Origin: Cellulomonas rhizosphaerae
GTDB lineage: Bacteria > Actinomycetota > Actinomycetes > Actinomycetales > Cellulomonadaceae
DNA: 64,000 bases
Reading direction: 5' to 3'
Assembly: GCF_003470205.1 (NCBI RefSeq)
Contig: NZ_QWKP01000221.1
Coordinates: forward strand, 1-64,000
This document shows, in pieces, positions 11,072-19,725 of this stretch (positions are counted from its first letter, which is position 1; each line of letters begins with the position of its first letter). The translations under genes and the position numbers were made by a program. The notes beneath the pieces are model-generated. The model saw nothing but the letters and a program-made list of their open reading frames with translations. It searched no databases and was not told the DNA's origin.

Positions 11072-11089
11072 GACGAGGATGATGGGCGC

Positions 11090-11539
11090 ATGAGCACTCT
11101 CGACCAGCTGACCGCCGACCTCACCACCGCCATGAAGGCGCGCGACTCCGTGCGCACCAACACGATCCGCCAGGCCATCGGCGCCGTGCGGGCCGAGGCG
11201 AAGGCCGGACCCGTCGAGAAGGACCTGTCCGAGGACGAGGTCCTGAAGGTGCTGTCCCGCGAGGTGAAGAAGCGCCGCGACAGCGCGCAGATCTACACGG
11301 ACGCCGGCGCCGACGAGCGCGCCGCGATCGAGACCGCCGAGGCCGACCTCTTCGAGACGTACCTCCCGGCCCGGCTCTCGGACGACGACCTCGCCGCGCT
11401 GGTCGCGTCCGTCATCGCTGACACCGGGGCCACGTCGATGCGCGACATGGGCGGCGTGATGAAGGAGGCCACCGCCCGCGCGGGTGCGTCGGCCGACGGC
11501 AAGAAGCTCTCGACGCTGGTCCGCGCCGCACTGGCCTGA
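11090..11539 (+). CDS. GatB/YqeY domain-containing protein
   Basis: A 149-residue helical protein of the YqeY family: N-terminal LDQLTADLTTAMKARDSVRTN, the conserved VLKVLSREVKKRRDSA helix, FETYLPARLSDDDL, and the C-terminal MRDMGGVMKEATARAGASADGKKLSTLV typical of the tRNA-amidotransferase GatB tail domain. The fold is linked to tRNA binding in GatB, but the free-standing protein has no settled function. ATG 11090 is well placed. Hairpins before and after isolate it as a single-gene unit. Confidence 0.9.
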   Translation: MSTLDQLTADLTTAMKARDSVRTNTIRQAIGAVRAEAKAGPVEKDLSEDEVLKVLSREVKKRRDSAQIYTDAGADERAAIETAEADLFETYLPARLSDDDLAALVASVIADTGATSMRDMGGVMKEATARAGASADGKKLSTLVRAALA

Positions 11540-11553
11540 GCATCGGACCGAGC

Positions 11554-11597
11554 ACGACGACGGGCGGCCCTCGAGATGAGGACCGCCCGTCGTCGTC
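11554..11597. terminator. Bidirectional hairpin between YqeY and the xylanase
   Basis: An 18-bp stem (ACGACGACGGGCGGCCCT paired with 11580-11597, one mismatch) and a 7-8-base loop. It lies 15 bases after the YqeY stop and 58 bases from the stop of the convergent xylanase, so it can serve both. Confidence 0.85.
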
Positions 11598-11654
11598 AAG
11601 AGCCGGGGAGCACGGGGCAGGGTGGGAGTCGCCCGTGCCCCCCGGCGGTCTGGA

Positions 11655-14600
11655 TCAGCGGCGCTTGACCTTCAGCACCGCCGAGTGAGACGTGACCGAC
11701 CCGGCCTTGTTCTTCACGACGACGCGGTAGGCGTTGCCGTTCTTGCCGGTGGTCGCCTTCACGACGAGCGTGCGGCCCGTCGCCCCCGTCACGGCCTTCC
11801 ACTTCGAGGACCCGGCGACCCGCTGGTACCACTGGATCGTGGGCGCGGGCGTGCCGGTCACGGTGACCGAGAAGCGGACGGACTTCCCCGCGGCCACCGT
11901 GGCCGACCGCGGCTGGGCCGTGATCCGCGGCTTGACCGGGGTCGGAGTCACGGTGGCCGTCTTCGTGGTGGCCGTGCCGCCGCGGTTGGTGAACACCGCC
12001 CGGTAGGCGACCGGCTTGGCGCCGACCTTGACGGTGAGCGACGTCCGGGTCGCCCCGGAGATGGCACGCCAGGTCGACGACCCGGACGCCCGCTGCTGCC
12101 AGCGGACGGTCGGTGTCGGGTACCCGCTCGCGACGGCCTTGAGCGTGACCGACTTCCCGGTCTTGGCCTGCGTCGACCCGGGCTGGGTCGTCACGCGGGG
12201 GGCCTGGGCCTTGACGGTCACGGTGGCGGTCGTCGTCGTGGCGACGCCGCTCGCGTTGGTGAACACCGCCCGGTAGCGGGCGCCGTCGGTGCTCGCGGAG
12301 AGCTTGACCGCGAGCGACGTGCTCGTCGCGCCCGGCACGTCGGCCCAGGACGAGCCGAGGCGCTGCCACTTCACCGTCGGAGCAGGGACGCCCGAGGCCG
12401 AGGCCGTGAGGGTCACGGTCGCTCCGAGAGCACCGGTCACCGAGGCCGGCTGCTTCGTGACGGCCGGGGCCGTCGGCTGCGGGCCGACCGGCTCCACGAG
12501 CTCGGCGACACCCCACCGGCTGGTGTCCTGGTACGAGCGGCCGGTCGGGTCGGACCAGGTCCGCACCGCGTTCCGCACGCCCGCCGTGCCGTCGTTGACC
12601 TGGAAGTCCAGGCCAGCGAGGTCGCCGGGCGTGACCGCGTGGCCGAGCTTGAGCGAGGCCTCGACGACGTACCCGCCGTCGACGACCTTGGTCGCGCTGG
12701 TCAGGCGCCCGCCGATCACGGACAGGTCGCCGCTGACGGACTGCGCACCGAGGTAGTTGATCCGGTACTGGCCGTCGGCCGGGTGGTAGGCGCCGGACTT
12801 GGCGTTCGCCGGGTCGAGGAAGATCTCGACCGAGTCCTGCTCCCACGCGTTCGAGCTGGTGGCGTCCAGGTGCGGGTCGGTGACCTCGGCCAGCACGTCG
12901 ACCGAGTCGTCGTGCCAGAGCAGCCGCACCTTCGCGGTCGCGCCTTCCGAGCCCTCGACCTGCACGTCCGTCCGGACGCTCGGTGCGGAGGCCCAGGCGG
13001 CGTCGATCTCGCCGTCGATCGTCGGTGCCGTCGCCGCGCGGGGCACCGAGACGAAGGCGATCGGCCCGACGAGGGTGACGACGCCGAGCGCCCCACCGGT
13101 CTCCTGGTGGTTCGACAGGTCGTTCCACGAGGTCGTGCTGCCGCTGCCGTCGGTGACGCGGACGTCGAACGGCACCGTCGTGCCGACCGCCCCGGCCTCG
13201 GCCAGGGGCAGGCTCGCCACGACGTCGTAGCCCTCGGCGGTGGACGTCGCCTCGCTCCGCTTGACGACGACCGGGTCGCCGCCGCCGAACAGCGTGACCG
13301 AGTCGTCGGCGTCGTCCGTCGCGTCGACCACGTGCACGCGCGCGGTCAGGTGGTCGCCGGACCAGCGGAGCTGGAACCCAGCCGACGCGTTGATCTCCAC
13401 GTCCGGCAGGAGCCGCCAGTCGGCGGACCCGGAGGACTGCTGCGCGTTGGCCGTGCGGGTCAGCGTGGGCAGCTCGGTCGGGTCGACGATGCCCCAGTAC
13501 GCGGGCTTGGCCTGCAGGTCGTCGTCGAACACCAGCGGCGCACCCGTGCGCCAGCTGCGGCTGTCGTACGGACCCCAGACCGTCACGGAGAACAGGTCGG
13601 GGAAGTCGCGCAGCATCGAGAACACGTCGGCGAAGTAGTAGCCCTGCGCGACGAGCTTCTCCTGCGTGACCGTGCCGTCGATCTGCACGTCGAGCTCGGA
13701 GACGTCCTGCAGCAGCCCCAGCGTGGCGAACTTCTCCAGGGTCACGCGCATCTGGTCGACCGGCTGCGCGAGGCTCACGTGGAACTGGTGGCCCACGCCG
13801 TTGATCGGAGCGCCGGCCTTGAGCAGCCCGTCCACGACGTCGAACATCGCCTGCCGCTTGGCGGGCAGCTCGGTGTTGTAGTCGTTGATGAACAGTTTCA
13901 CCGGGCCGTTGACGTCGCCGTCGTTGAACGCCTGCGAGGCGATGTCGAACGCGTCCTTGATGTAGGCCGGGCCGAGGGTCCGGTACCACTCGCTGCGGCG
14001 CAGGCCGTCGCTCTCGCTCTCGGCGATGACCTCGTTCACCACGTCGAACCCGACGATCGGGTTGCCGGCCGTGCCGTACTCGCCGTACGTGGTCCGGAAG
14101 TGGTCGGCCACGGTCTCGATGTGGGTCTTCATGCGGCCGAGCAGGAGCGCCTGGTCGTCGGCGCTGTCCGTGAGCGGCGTGCCGTCCTCGTGCTGGAAGA
14201 ACCACGCGGGCGTCTGGCTGTGCCACACGAGCGTGTGCCCGTAGACGCGCAGGCCGTTCGCGATCGCGAAGTCGACGAGCTGGTCGGCGGCCTCGAAGGT
14301 GAAGGTGCCCTCCGTCGGCTGGATCGCCTCGGGCTTCATGACGTTCTCGGGCGTGAACTGGTCGAAGTGCTTGGTGACCAGCTCCTTGCCCGGGCCCGCG
14401 GTCTCCCGCTCGTCGATCGCGACGCCGACGGGCCACGGGAGCTCGTCCTTGAGCGAGGGGATGTCCTGCTGGACCGGCGGCGCGGTCGAGCCGGTCACGA
14501 CGACGTCGTCGACCAGGAAGGACGCGGTGCCGGACGCCGTCTCGAAGTACAGCAGCGCCGAGTCGGCAGACGTCATCGTGTAGCTGCCGGTCAGACGCAC

Positions 14601-16187
14601 CCAGGCGTCGGCCGTGACGGCCGCCGCGGTGGTCACGGTGTCGTACGACGAGGTGCCGCCGTTGTCCCGCTGCACGCTGACGCGCACGTCGGCGGGTGCC
14701 GCCTCGCCGGCCGCGAGCCGGACCCAGGCGGAGATCTGGTACGTCCGGCCGCTGACGAACGCGTCCGTGACGGTCGCGCCGAGCCCGTGCCAGCCGTCGG
14801 TGCGGCCGGTCACGCTCGCCGACTGCACGCCGCCGTGGGCGACGTCGGAGATCGCCACGACGGGTGCGGTGCCGTTGCCGCGCGCGCCCCAGACGCCGAG
14901 GCCGTCCTCGAACCCGGTCGACAGCGCCGTCGGGGCGGGGCCGTCGTCGGATGCGCCGCCCGCGGGGAGCGTGAACGACCAGCCCGCAGCGAGGCGCTCG
15001 GTCACGACCGTGCGGACCGCCGCGAGCGTGCCCGAGCGGTCGCCGCCGCCGTCGTGCGTGAGCACGACCTGGCCGGGCTTCATCGCCGCGCGCAGGTTCG
15101 TGGTCAGCGTCGGGACGTCCTGCGTCGCCCAGTCGTTGATGGTGTTGGTCACCGCGAGCGGCTGCATGCCGAGCGACACGGCGACCGCGGCCGTCTGGCC
15201 CCAGCTGCCGTTCGGCGCCCGGAAGTACGGCACCTTGGCCTGCGGGTCGCCGAGCGCGGTGCGGATGATCGCGAGGTTCTCGACGAGGTCCGCGCGCACC
15301 TGGGCCGGGGTCCAGCTGCCCATGTCCGCGTACGAGGTCGAGTGGTTGCACAGCGTGTGGCCGTCCGCGACGATCCGGCGCAGCACGTCCGCGCCGCCCG
15401 GTGCCTGGATGTTCTGGCCGATCACGCAGAAGGTCGCGTGGATGCCCTGCTCCTCGAGGAAGTCGAGGAGTGCGCCGGTGGTGGCGCCGTTGGGGCCGTC
15501 GTCGAACGTCAGCGCGGCGACGTCGCCGGTGCCGCGTGCTGCCGAGACGGGAGTCGTGGTCGGGTCCACGGCACCTCCGGGGACGACGTCGGGATCGGGG
15601 TCCGGGTCGGGGTCGACCGAGCCCGGCGTCGTGACGAGCACGTCGTCGACGAGGAAGCTGGGGTTGACGCCCGCGACGGGCGCGGCCTCGAGGTAGAGCG
15701 TGGCCGCCGTGACGGAGGCAGCGCGCGTGTAGGTGCCGGTCAGCTCGACCCAGCCGTCGGCCGTGGCCGTGACCGCGGAGCCGACCCAGGCGTACTGGTT
15801 GTCCGCCGGGCTCTGCTGCACCGTGAAGTGCATCGCCGACGAGCCCGTGGTCCCGGGCGCGAGCTTGACCCACGCCGAGACGGTCACGGGGGAGCCGGCC
15901 GGGAACAGGCCGACGACGTCCGTGGCCGGGCCGTTCCAGTCCCCGGTGCGACCGCTGACCAGCATGCTGCGGTCACCGCCGTGCGCGTCGGTGTCGACGG
16001 TCGCCAGCGTGACGGGTCCGCGCGGTCCCCAGGGGGTGGTCGCGCCGGACTCGAAGTCGTTCGAGATGAGCGTCGTCGGCCCCTCGTCGGCTGCGGCTGT
16101 CACGGCCGTCAACCCGCCTGTCCCTACCGCCACGGCCAGCACCACAGCCGCCGTGCCGATCCTCAGATGCGAACGTACCGATCTCAT
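11655..16187 (-). CDS. Secreted multimodular xylanase: CBM22-like/CE4/CBM22-like/GH10/CBM9/Ig-like
   Basis: A 1510-residue exported xylan-degrading enzyme. Signal peptide 1-~33; CBM22/CBM4_9-type module ~40-190; Asp-Pro linker ~192-200; CE4 polysaccharide deacetylase ~215-410 (TFDDGP at 227-232, His282, RAPNGSWG, VLTHDGG); second CBM22-like module ~420-570; GH10 endo-1,4-beta-xylanase ~575-905 (acid/base Glu719 in DVVNEV, nucleophile Glu831 in VSELDVQI); a truncated CBM9-like stretch ~915-1025; a complete CBM9 ~1035-1230; three Ig-like repeats to the end. It probably removes acetyl groups and cuts the backbone of the same chain. ATG 16187 has AAAGGAG upstream. LacI-type operators lie before it. 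The CE4 second metal histidine appears to be Tyr286. Confidence 0.93.
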   Translation of the reverse strand: MRSVRSHLRIGTAAVVLAVAVGTGGLTAVTAAADEGPTTLISNDFESGATTPWGPRGPVTLATVDTDAHGGDRSMLVSGRTGDWNGPATDVVGLFPAGSPVTVSAWVKLAPGTTGSSAMHFTVQQSPADNQYAWVGSAVTATADGWVELTGTYTRAASVTAATLYLEAAPVAGVNPSFLVDDVLVTTPGSVDPDPDPDPDVVPGGAVDPTTTPVSAARGTGDVAALTFDDGPNGATTGALLDFLEEQGIHATFCVIGQNIQAPGGADVLRRIVADGHTLCNHSTSYADMGSWTPAQVRADLVENLAIIRTALGDPQAKVPYFRAPNGSWGQTAAVAVSLGMQPLAVTNTINDWATQDVPTLTTNLRAAMKPGQVVLTHDGGGDRSGTLAAVRTVVTERLAAGWSFTLPAGGASDDGPAPTALSTGFEDGLGVWGARGNGTAPVVAISDVAHGGVQSASVTGRTDGWHGLGATVTDAFVSGRTYQISAWVRLAAGEAAPADVRVSVQRDNGGTSSYDTVTTAAAVTADAWVRLTGSYTMTSADSALLYFETASGTASFLVDDVVVTGSTAPPVQQDIPSLKDELPWPVGVAIDERETAGPGKELVTKHFDQFTPENVMKPEAIQPTEGTFTFEAADQLVDFAIANGLRVYGHTLVWHSQTPAWFFQHEDGTPLTDSADDQALLLGRMKTHIETVADHFRTTYGEYGTAGNPIVGFDVVNEVIAESESDGLRRSEWYRTLGPAYIKDAFDIASQAFNDGDVNGPVKLFINDYNTELPAKRQAMFDVVDGLLKAGAPINGVGHQFHVSLAQPVDQMRVTLEKFATLGLLQDVSELDVQIDGTVTQEKLVAQGYYFADVFSMLRDFPDLFSVTVWGPYDSRSWRTGAPLVFDDDLQAKPAYWGIVDPTELPTLTRTANAQQSSGSADWRLLPDVEINASAGFQLRWSGDHLTARVHVVDATDDADDSVTLFGGGDPVVVKRSEATSTAEGYDVVASLPLAEAGAVGTTVPFDVRVTDGSGSTTSWNDLSNHQETGGALGVVTLVGPIAFVSVPRAATAPTIDGEIDAAWASAPSVRTDVQVEGSEGATAKVRLLWHDDSVDVLAEVTDPHLDATSSNAWEQDSVEIFLDPANAKSGAYHPADGQYRINYLGAQSVSGDLSVIGGRLTSATKVVDGGYVVEASLKLGHAVTPGDLAGLDFQVNDGTAGVRNAVRTWSDPTGRSYQDTSRWGVAELVEPVGPQPTAPAVTKQPASVTGALGATVTLTASASGVPAPTVKWQRLGSSWADVPGATSTSLAVKLSASTDGARYRAVFTNASGVATTTTATVTVKAQAPRVTTQPGSTQAKTGKSVTLKAVASGYPTPTVRWQQRASGSSTWRAISGATRTSLTVKVGAKPVAYRAVFTNRGGTATTKTATVTPTPVKPRITAQPRSATVAAGKSVRFSVTVTGTPAPTIQWYQRVAGSSKWKAVTGATGRTLVVKATTGKNGNAYRVVVKNKAGSVTSHSAVLKVKRR

Positions 16188-16250
16188 CAGCGCTCCTTTG
16201 CGCGATTCGGGTCCCACCCCGACCGGGAGGTTACGTGTGATCCGGACAGA

Positions 16251-16282
16251 GTTCGATAACGTTACCCATAACGTTATCGAAC
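16251..16282. promoter_or_regulatory. LacI-type operator, long perfect palindrome between xylanase and ABC operon
   Basis: GTTCGATAACGTTA (16251-16264) and its exact complement (16269-16282) flank CCCA. Each arm carries most of the CGATAACGTTATCG palindrome seen at 16343 and 23060, so it looks like two overlapping operators. It lies 64 bases upstream of the xylanase start on the minus strand. Confidence 0.85.
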
Positions 16283-16342
16283 TGACACCAAGCGGGCGGG
16301 TTCCATCGAGGGGACGACGATCGGTGCGGCGGTGCAACGGTT

Positions 16343-16356
16343 CGATAACGTTATCG
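16343..16356. promoter_or_regulatory. LacI-type operator CGATAACGTTATCG
   Basis: A perfect 14-bp palindrome lying 8 bases before a TTGACA -35-like box (16364-16369) of the rightward ABC importer operon. The identical 14-mer lies between lacI and the GH10 gene at 23060-23073. Confidence 0.85.
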
Positions 16357-16434
16357 CTAACGATTGACAGACCAGCCACGCGGCTGTCAACGTTGCGTCG
16401 TCCATCCCTCTCAGTGACGACGAGGAGTTCAACG

Positions 16435-17748
16435 ATGAAGAGGACGCCAGTCCTGCGTGCCCTGGCCGTCGCCACGGGTCTCGCACTGCTCGCAGCGTGC
16501 AGCTCGGGCGACAACAACGAAGGTGCAGACCCGAGCTCGTCCGGCTCCGGCGGCGCCAAGGACGTGACCATCACGTGGTGGCACAACTCGAACACCGACC
16601 CGGGCAAGGGCTACTACGAGAAGGTCGCCAAGGACTTCGAGGCAGCCAACCCCGGCGTGACCGTCGAGATCAGCGCCATGCAGCACGAGGACATGCTCAC
16701 CAAGCTCGACGCCGCCTTCCAGAGTGACGACGCCCCCGACGTCTACATGGAGCGCGGTGGCGGCGAGCTCGCCGACCACGTCGAGGCGGGCCTCACCAAG
16801 GACATCTCCGACGCCGCCAAGGACGAGATCGGCAAGATCGGTGGCTCGGTCGCCGGCTGGCAGGTCGACGGCAAGACCTACGCGCTGCCGTTCTCGGTCG
16901 GCGTCGTGGGCTTCTGGTACAACAAGGCGCTCTTCGAGCAGGCCGGCATCACGTCCACGCCCACGAGCTGGGACGAGCTGTACACGGACATCGACAAGAT
17001 CAAGGCCGCCGGCATCGAGCCGATCTTGGTCGGCGCGGGCGACAAGTGGCCCGCCGCGCACTACTGGTACCAGTTCGCACTGCGCGAGTGCTCCCAGCAG
17101 GTGCTGACCGACGCGGTCAAGAGCCTCGAGTTCTCGGACCCGTGCTTCGTCAAGGCGGGTGAGGACCTGGAGAAGGTCATCGCCGACAAGCCGTTCAACA
17201 AGGGCTTCCTGTCCACCCCCGCCCAGACGGGCGCGACCAGCGCCTCGGGCCTGCTCGCCACCGGCAAGGTCGCCATGGAGATGCAGGGCCACTGGGAGCC
17301 CGGCGTCATGCAGGGCCTCACGGAGGACAAGAAGGGCCTCGGGGACAACACGGGCTGGTTCTCGTTCCCGACCGTCACGGGTGGCCAGGGTGACCCGGCC
17401 GCCCAGCTCGGTGGCGGCGACGCGTGGGCCGTGTCCCAGAAGGCGCCCGACCAGGCTGTCGACTTCGTCAAGTACCTGCTGTCCGACGAGGTGCAGAAGG
17501 GCTTCGCCGAGCAGGACATGGGCCTGCCGACGAACTCGACGGCTTCCGAGTTCGTCAAGGACCCCGCCCTGGCTGGGCTGCTCAAGGTCCGTGACTCGGC
17601 GCCGTACGTCCAGCTCTACTTCGACACCGCATTCGGTGCCTCGGTGGGTGGCGCGATGAACGACGAGATCGCCCTGATGTTCGCCGGCAAGGCGAGCCCG
17701 CAGGACATCGTCGACGCCACCCAGGCGGCGGCTGACGCGGAGAAGTGA
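16435..17748 (+). CDS. ABC transporter sugar-binding lipoprotein (family 1)
   Basis: A 437-residue extracellular solute-binding lipoprotein. The lipobox ends LLAAC at Cys22, followed by a Ser/Gly-rich linker. The mature protein has the family 1 hallmarks ITWWHNSNTDPGKGYYEKVAKDFEAANP, ALPFSVGVVGFWYNKALFEQAG and GDAWAVSQKAPDQAVDFVKYL. It should capture xylo-oligosaccharides, inferred from the flanking xylanases and the shared operators, and hand them to the two permeases downstream. ATG 16435 follows GAGGAG. Its stop overlaps GTG 17745 of the permease. No ATPase gene is adjacent; a shared MsiK-type ATPase elsewhere is likely. Confidence 0.93.
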   Translation: MKRTPVLRALAVATGLALLAACSSGDNNEGADPSSSGSGGAKDVTITWWHNSNTDPGKGYYEKVAKDFEAANPGVTVEISAMQHEDMLTKLDAAFQSDDAPDVYMERGGGELADHVEAGLTKDISDAAKDEIGKIGGSVAGWQVDGKTYALPFSVGVVGFWYNKALFEQAGITSTPTSWDELYTDIDKIKAAGIEPILVGAGDKWPAAHYWYQFALRECSQQVLTDAVKSLEFSDPCFVKAGEDLEKVIADKPFNKGFLSTPAQTGATSASGLLATGKVAMEMQGHWEPGVMQGLTEDKKGLGDNTGWFSFPTVTGGQGDPAAQLGGGDAWAVSQKAPDQAVDFVKYLLSDEVQKGFAEQDMGLPTNSTASEFVKDPALAGLLKVRDSAPYVQLYFDTAFGASVGGAMNDEIALMFAGKASPQDIVDATQAAADAEK

Positions 17749-18788
17749 CCGACGTGGCAGACGACACGACCGCCCTGCGCGGCGACTCCGTCTCGCCTGC
17801 GACGTCCAAGCCCCAGGCCCCGGCCGCCGGTCGCGCTTCGGCGCGGCCGGCCGGCCCGGGCCCGGGTGGGCGCCGCCGGTCGAGGTCCTCGGTCCGCATG
17901 CGCCTCGAGATCCTGTTCTTCGTGGCGCCAGCCCTGCTGGTGTTCCTCTTCTTCGTGGTGTGGCCGATCATCAAGGCCGTCCAGTTCTCCGTGTACCGCT
18001 GGAAGGGCTACGGCCCGCTCGTCGACTTCGTCGGCCTCAAGAACTACGCCAGCGTGCTGCAGAACGACGTCTTCACCGGCGCGTTCACGCACAACATCAT
18101 CATCGTGGTGCTCTCGATCCTCATCCAGCTCCCGCTGGGCCTGGCGATCGCGCTCCTGCTCAACCGCAAGATGTGGGGCCAGGGCGTCCTGCGCACGATC
18201 ATCTTCGTCCCGTACGTGCTGGCCGAGGTCATCGCCGGCGTCGTGTGGTTCCAGCTGCTGCAGCCGCAGTACGGCGTGATCGACACGATCCTGTCCGCGG
18301 TCGGGATCAGCGGGCCCGAGGAGGGCTGGCTCGGCACGCCGGACGTCGCGCTCTACACCGTCATCGCCGTGCTGACCTGGAAGTACCTGGGCCTCGCGGT
18401 GATCCTGTTCCTCGCCGGCCTGCAGGGCGTGCCCGAGGAGCTCTACGAGGCCGCGCAGATCGACGGCGCCACCTGGTGGCAGGTGCAGCGCAAGATCACG
18501 ATCCCGCTGCTGGGCCCCACGGTCCGCACCTGGGCCTTCCTGTCGATGATCGGCTCGCTGCAGCTGTTCGACATGGTCTGGATCCTCACGCAGGGCGGTC
18601 CCGCGAACGCGACCACGACCATGGCGACCTTCCTCGTCAACGAGGGCACCAAGCGGTCGAACTACGGCATCGCCTCGGCGGCCTCCGTGATCCTCTTCGT
18701 CGTCGCGCTCGTGATGGCGCTCCTGTACCAGTTCTTCATCCTGCGACGCGACGTCCACGACACCCCCCGGAAGAAGGCCAAGCGATGA
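17745..18788 (+). CDS. ABC transporter permease (MalF-like)
   Basis: A 347-residue inner-membrane permease of the carbohydrate-uptake class. A ~50-residue Pro/Arg/Ala-rich cytoplasmic tail precedes six predicted spans (first FFVAPALLVFLFFVVWPII). The ATPase-docking EAA loop is ELYEAAQIDGATWWQVQRKITIPLL. GTG 17745 overlaps the upstream stop (GTGA); GTG 17754 has better spacing from GGAGAAG and is an equally good start, so the first three residues are uncertain. The stop overlaps the next start (ATGA). Confidence 0.92.
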   Translation: MTDVADDTTALRGDSVSPATSKPQAPAAGRASARPAGPGPGGRRRSRSSVRMRLEILFFVAPALLVFLFFVVWPIIKAVQFSVYRWKGYGPLVDFVGLKNYASVLQNDVFTGAFTHNIIIVVLSILIQLPLGLAIALLLNRKMWGQGVLRTIIFVPYVLAEVIAGVVWFQLLQPQYGVIDTILSAVGISGPEEGWLGTPDVALYTVIAVLTWKYLGLAVILFLAGLQGVPEELYEAAQIDGATWWQVQRKITIPLLGPTVRTWAFLSMIGSLQLFDMVWILTQGGPANATTTMATFLVNEGTKRSNYGIASAASVILFVVALVMALLYQFFILRRDVHDTPRKKAKR

Positions 18789-19678
18789 GCGCGGGCACGA
18801 TGACCGGGGCGCCGATCACCCCGACGACGCGGCAGGCGACGCACACGCCCCGGCGCAAGCGGCAGGGCGGCGGCAACCCGCTCGTCTACCTCATCGCGCT
18901 GGTGGTCGTCGCGTTCACCGTCGGCCCCGTGCTGTACGGCGTGCTCGGCGGCTTCCGCACCAACGCGCAGCTCGCGGACAAGCCGGCCGCGCTGCCGAGC
19001 CCGTGGGTGCTGAGCAACTACACGGGCGTGCTGACGAACCCGGACTTCTGGCAGTACGCGCTGAACTCGACCGTCATCGCGGTGCTCACCACCGCGATCG
19101 TGGTCGTCTTCGGGATGATGGCGGCCTACCCGCTGGCCCGCTACCAGTTCCGCTGGCGCGAGCCGCTGTTCATGGTGTTCGTCCTGGGACTGCTGTTCCC
19201 CGCGACGGTCGCGATCATCCCGCTGTTCATCCTCATCACCAAGGACCTCCACATGGGGAACACCTGGTGGGGGGTGGCGCTCCCGCAGGCCGCGTTCGCG
19301 CTGCCGATGACGGTGGTGATCCTGCGCCCCTTCCTCATGGCGCTGCCCAAGGAGCTCGAGGAGGCGTCCCTGCTCGACGGGGCGTCCCGGATCGGCTTCT
19401 TCTGGCGGATCCTCGTGCCGCTGTCCGGCCCGGGCATGGTCACCGTCGGCGTGCTCGCCTTCGTCGGCTCGTGGAACGCCTACCTGCTCCCGCTGCTCCT
19501 GCTGCAGGACGACATGAAGACCCTGCCCCTGGGTGTCGCCGACTTCTCGTCGGAGCACGCCTCGGACACCGCGGGGGTGTTCGCCTTCACCACTCTGGCG
19601 ATGATCCCCGCGCTGATCTTCTTCCTCGCCCTGCAGAAGCGCATCGTCGGCGGGCTCCAGGGCGCCGTCAAGGGCTGA
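18785..19678 (+). CDS. ABC transporter permease (MalG-like)
   Basis: A 297-residue partner permease with six spans and the EAA loop ELEEASLLDGASRIGFFWRILVPLSGPG. The first span is LVYLIALVVVAFTVGPVLYGVLGG. Together with the upstream permease it forms the membrane channel fed by the family 1 lipoprotein. ATG 18785 overlaps the previous stop by 4 bases. The GH3 gene follows 47 bases later, on the same likely transcript. Confidence 0.93.
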   Translation: MSAGTMTGAPITPTTRQATHTPRRKRQGGGNPLVYLIALVVVAFTVGPVLYGVLGGFRTNAQLADKPAALPSPWVLSNYTGVLTNPDFWQYALNSTVIAVLTTAIVVVFGMMAAYPLARYQFRWREPLFMVFVLGLLFPATVAIIPLFILITKDLHMGNTWWGVALPQAAFALPMTVVILRPFLMALPKELEEASLLDGASRIGFFWRILVPLSGPGMVTVGVLAFVGSWNAYLLPLLLLQDDMKTLPLGVADFSSEHASDTAGVFAFTTLAMIPALIFFLALQKRIVGGLQGAVKG

Positions 19679-19725
19679 GCCCGCCCCCTTCGCTTCCCGT
19701 CATTCCCCAGAAGGAGAACGATCCC

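Noticed and set aside
11622-16259. 1545-codon open frame antisense to the xylanase
   Set aside because: Same GC shadow effect; the xylanase frame carries signal peptide and catalytic motifs.
16364-16390. TTGACAG...CTGTCAA inverted repeat as a second operator
   Set aside because: Overlaps the likely -35 box and is not repeated elsewhere in the locus, so chance is plausible.
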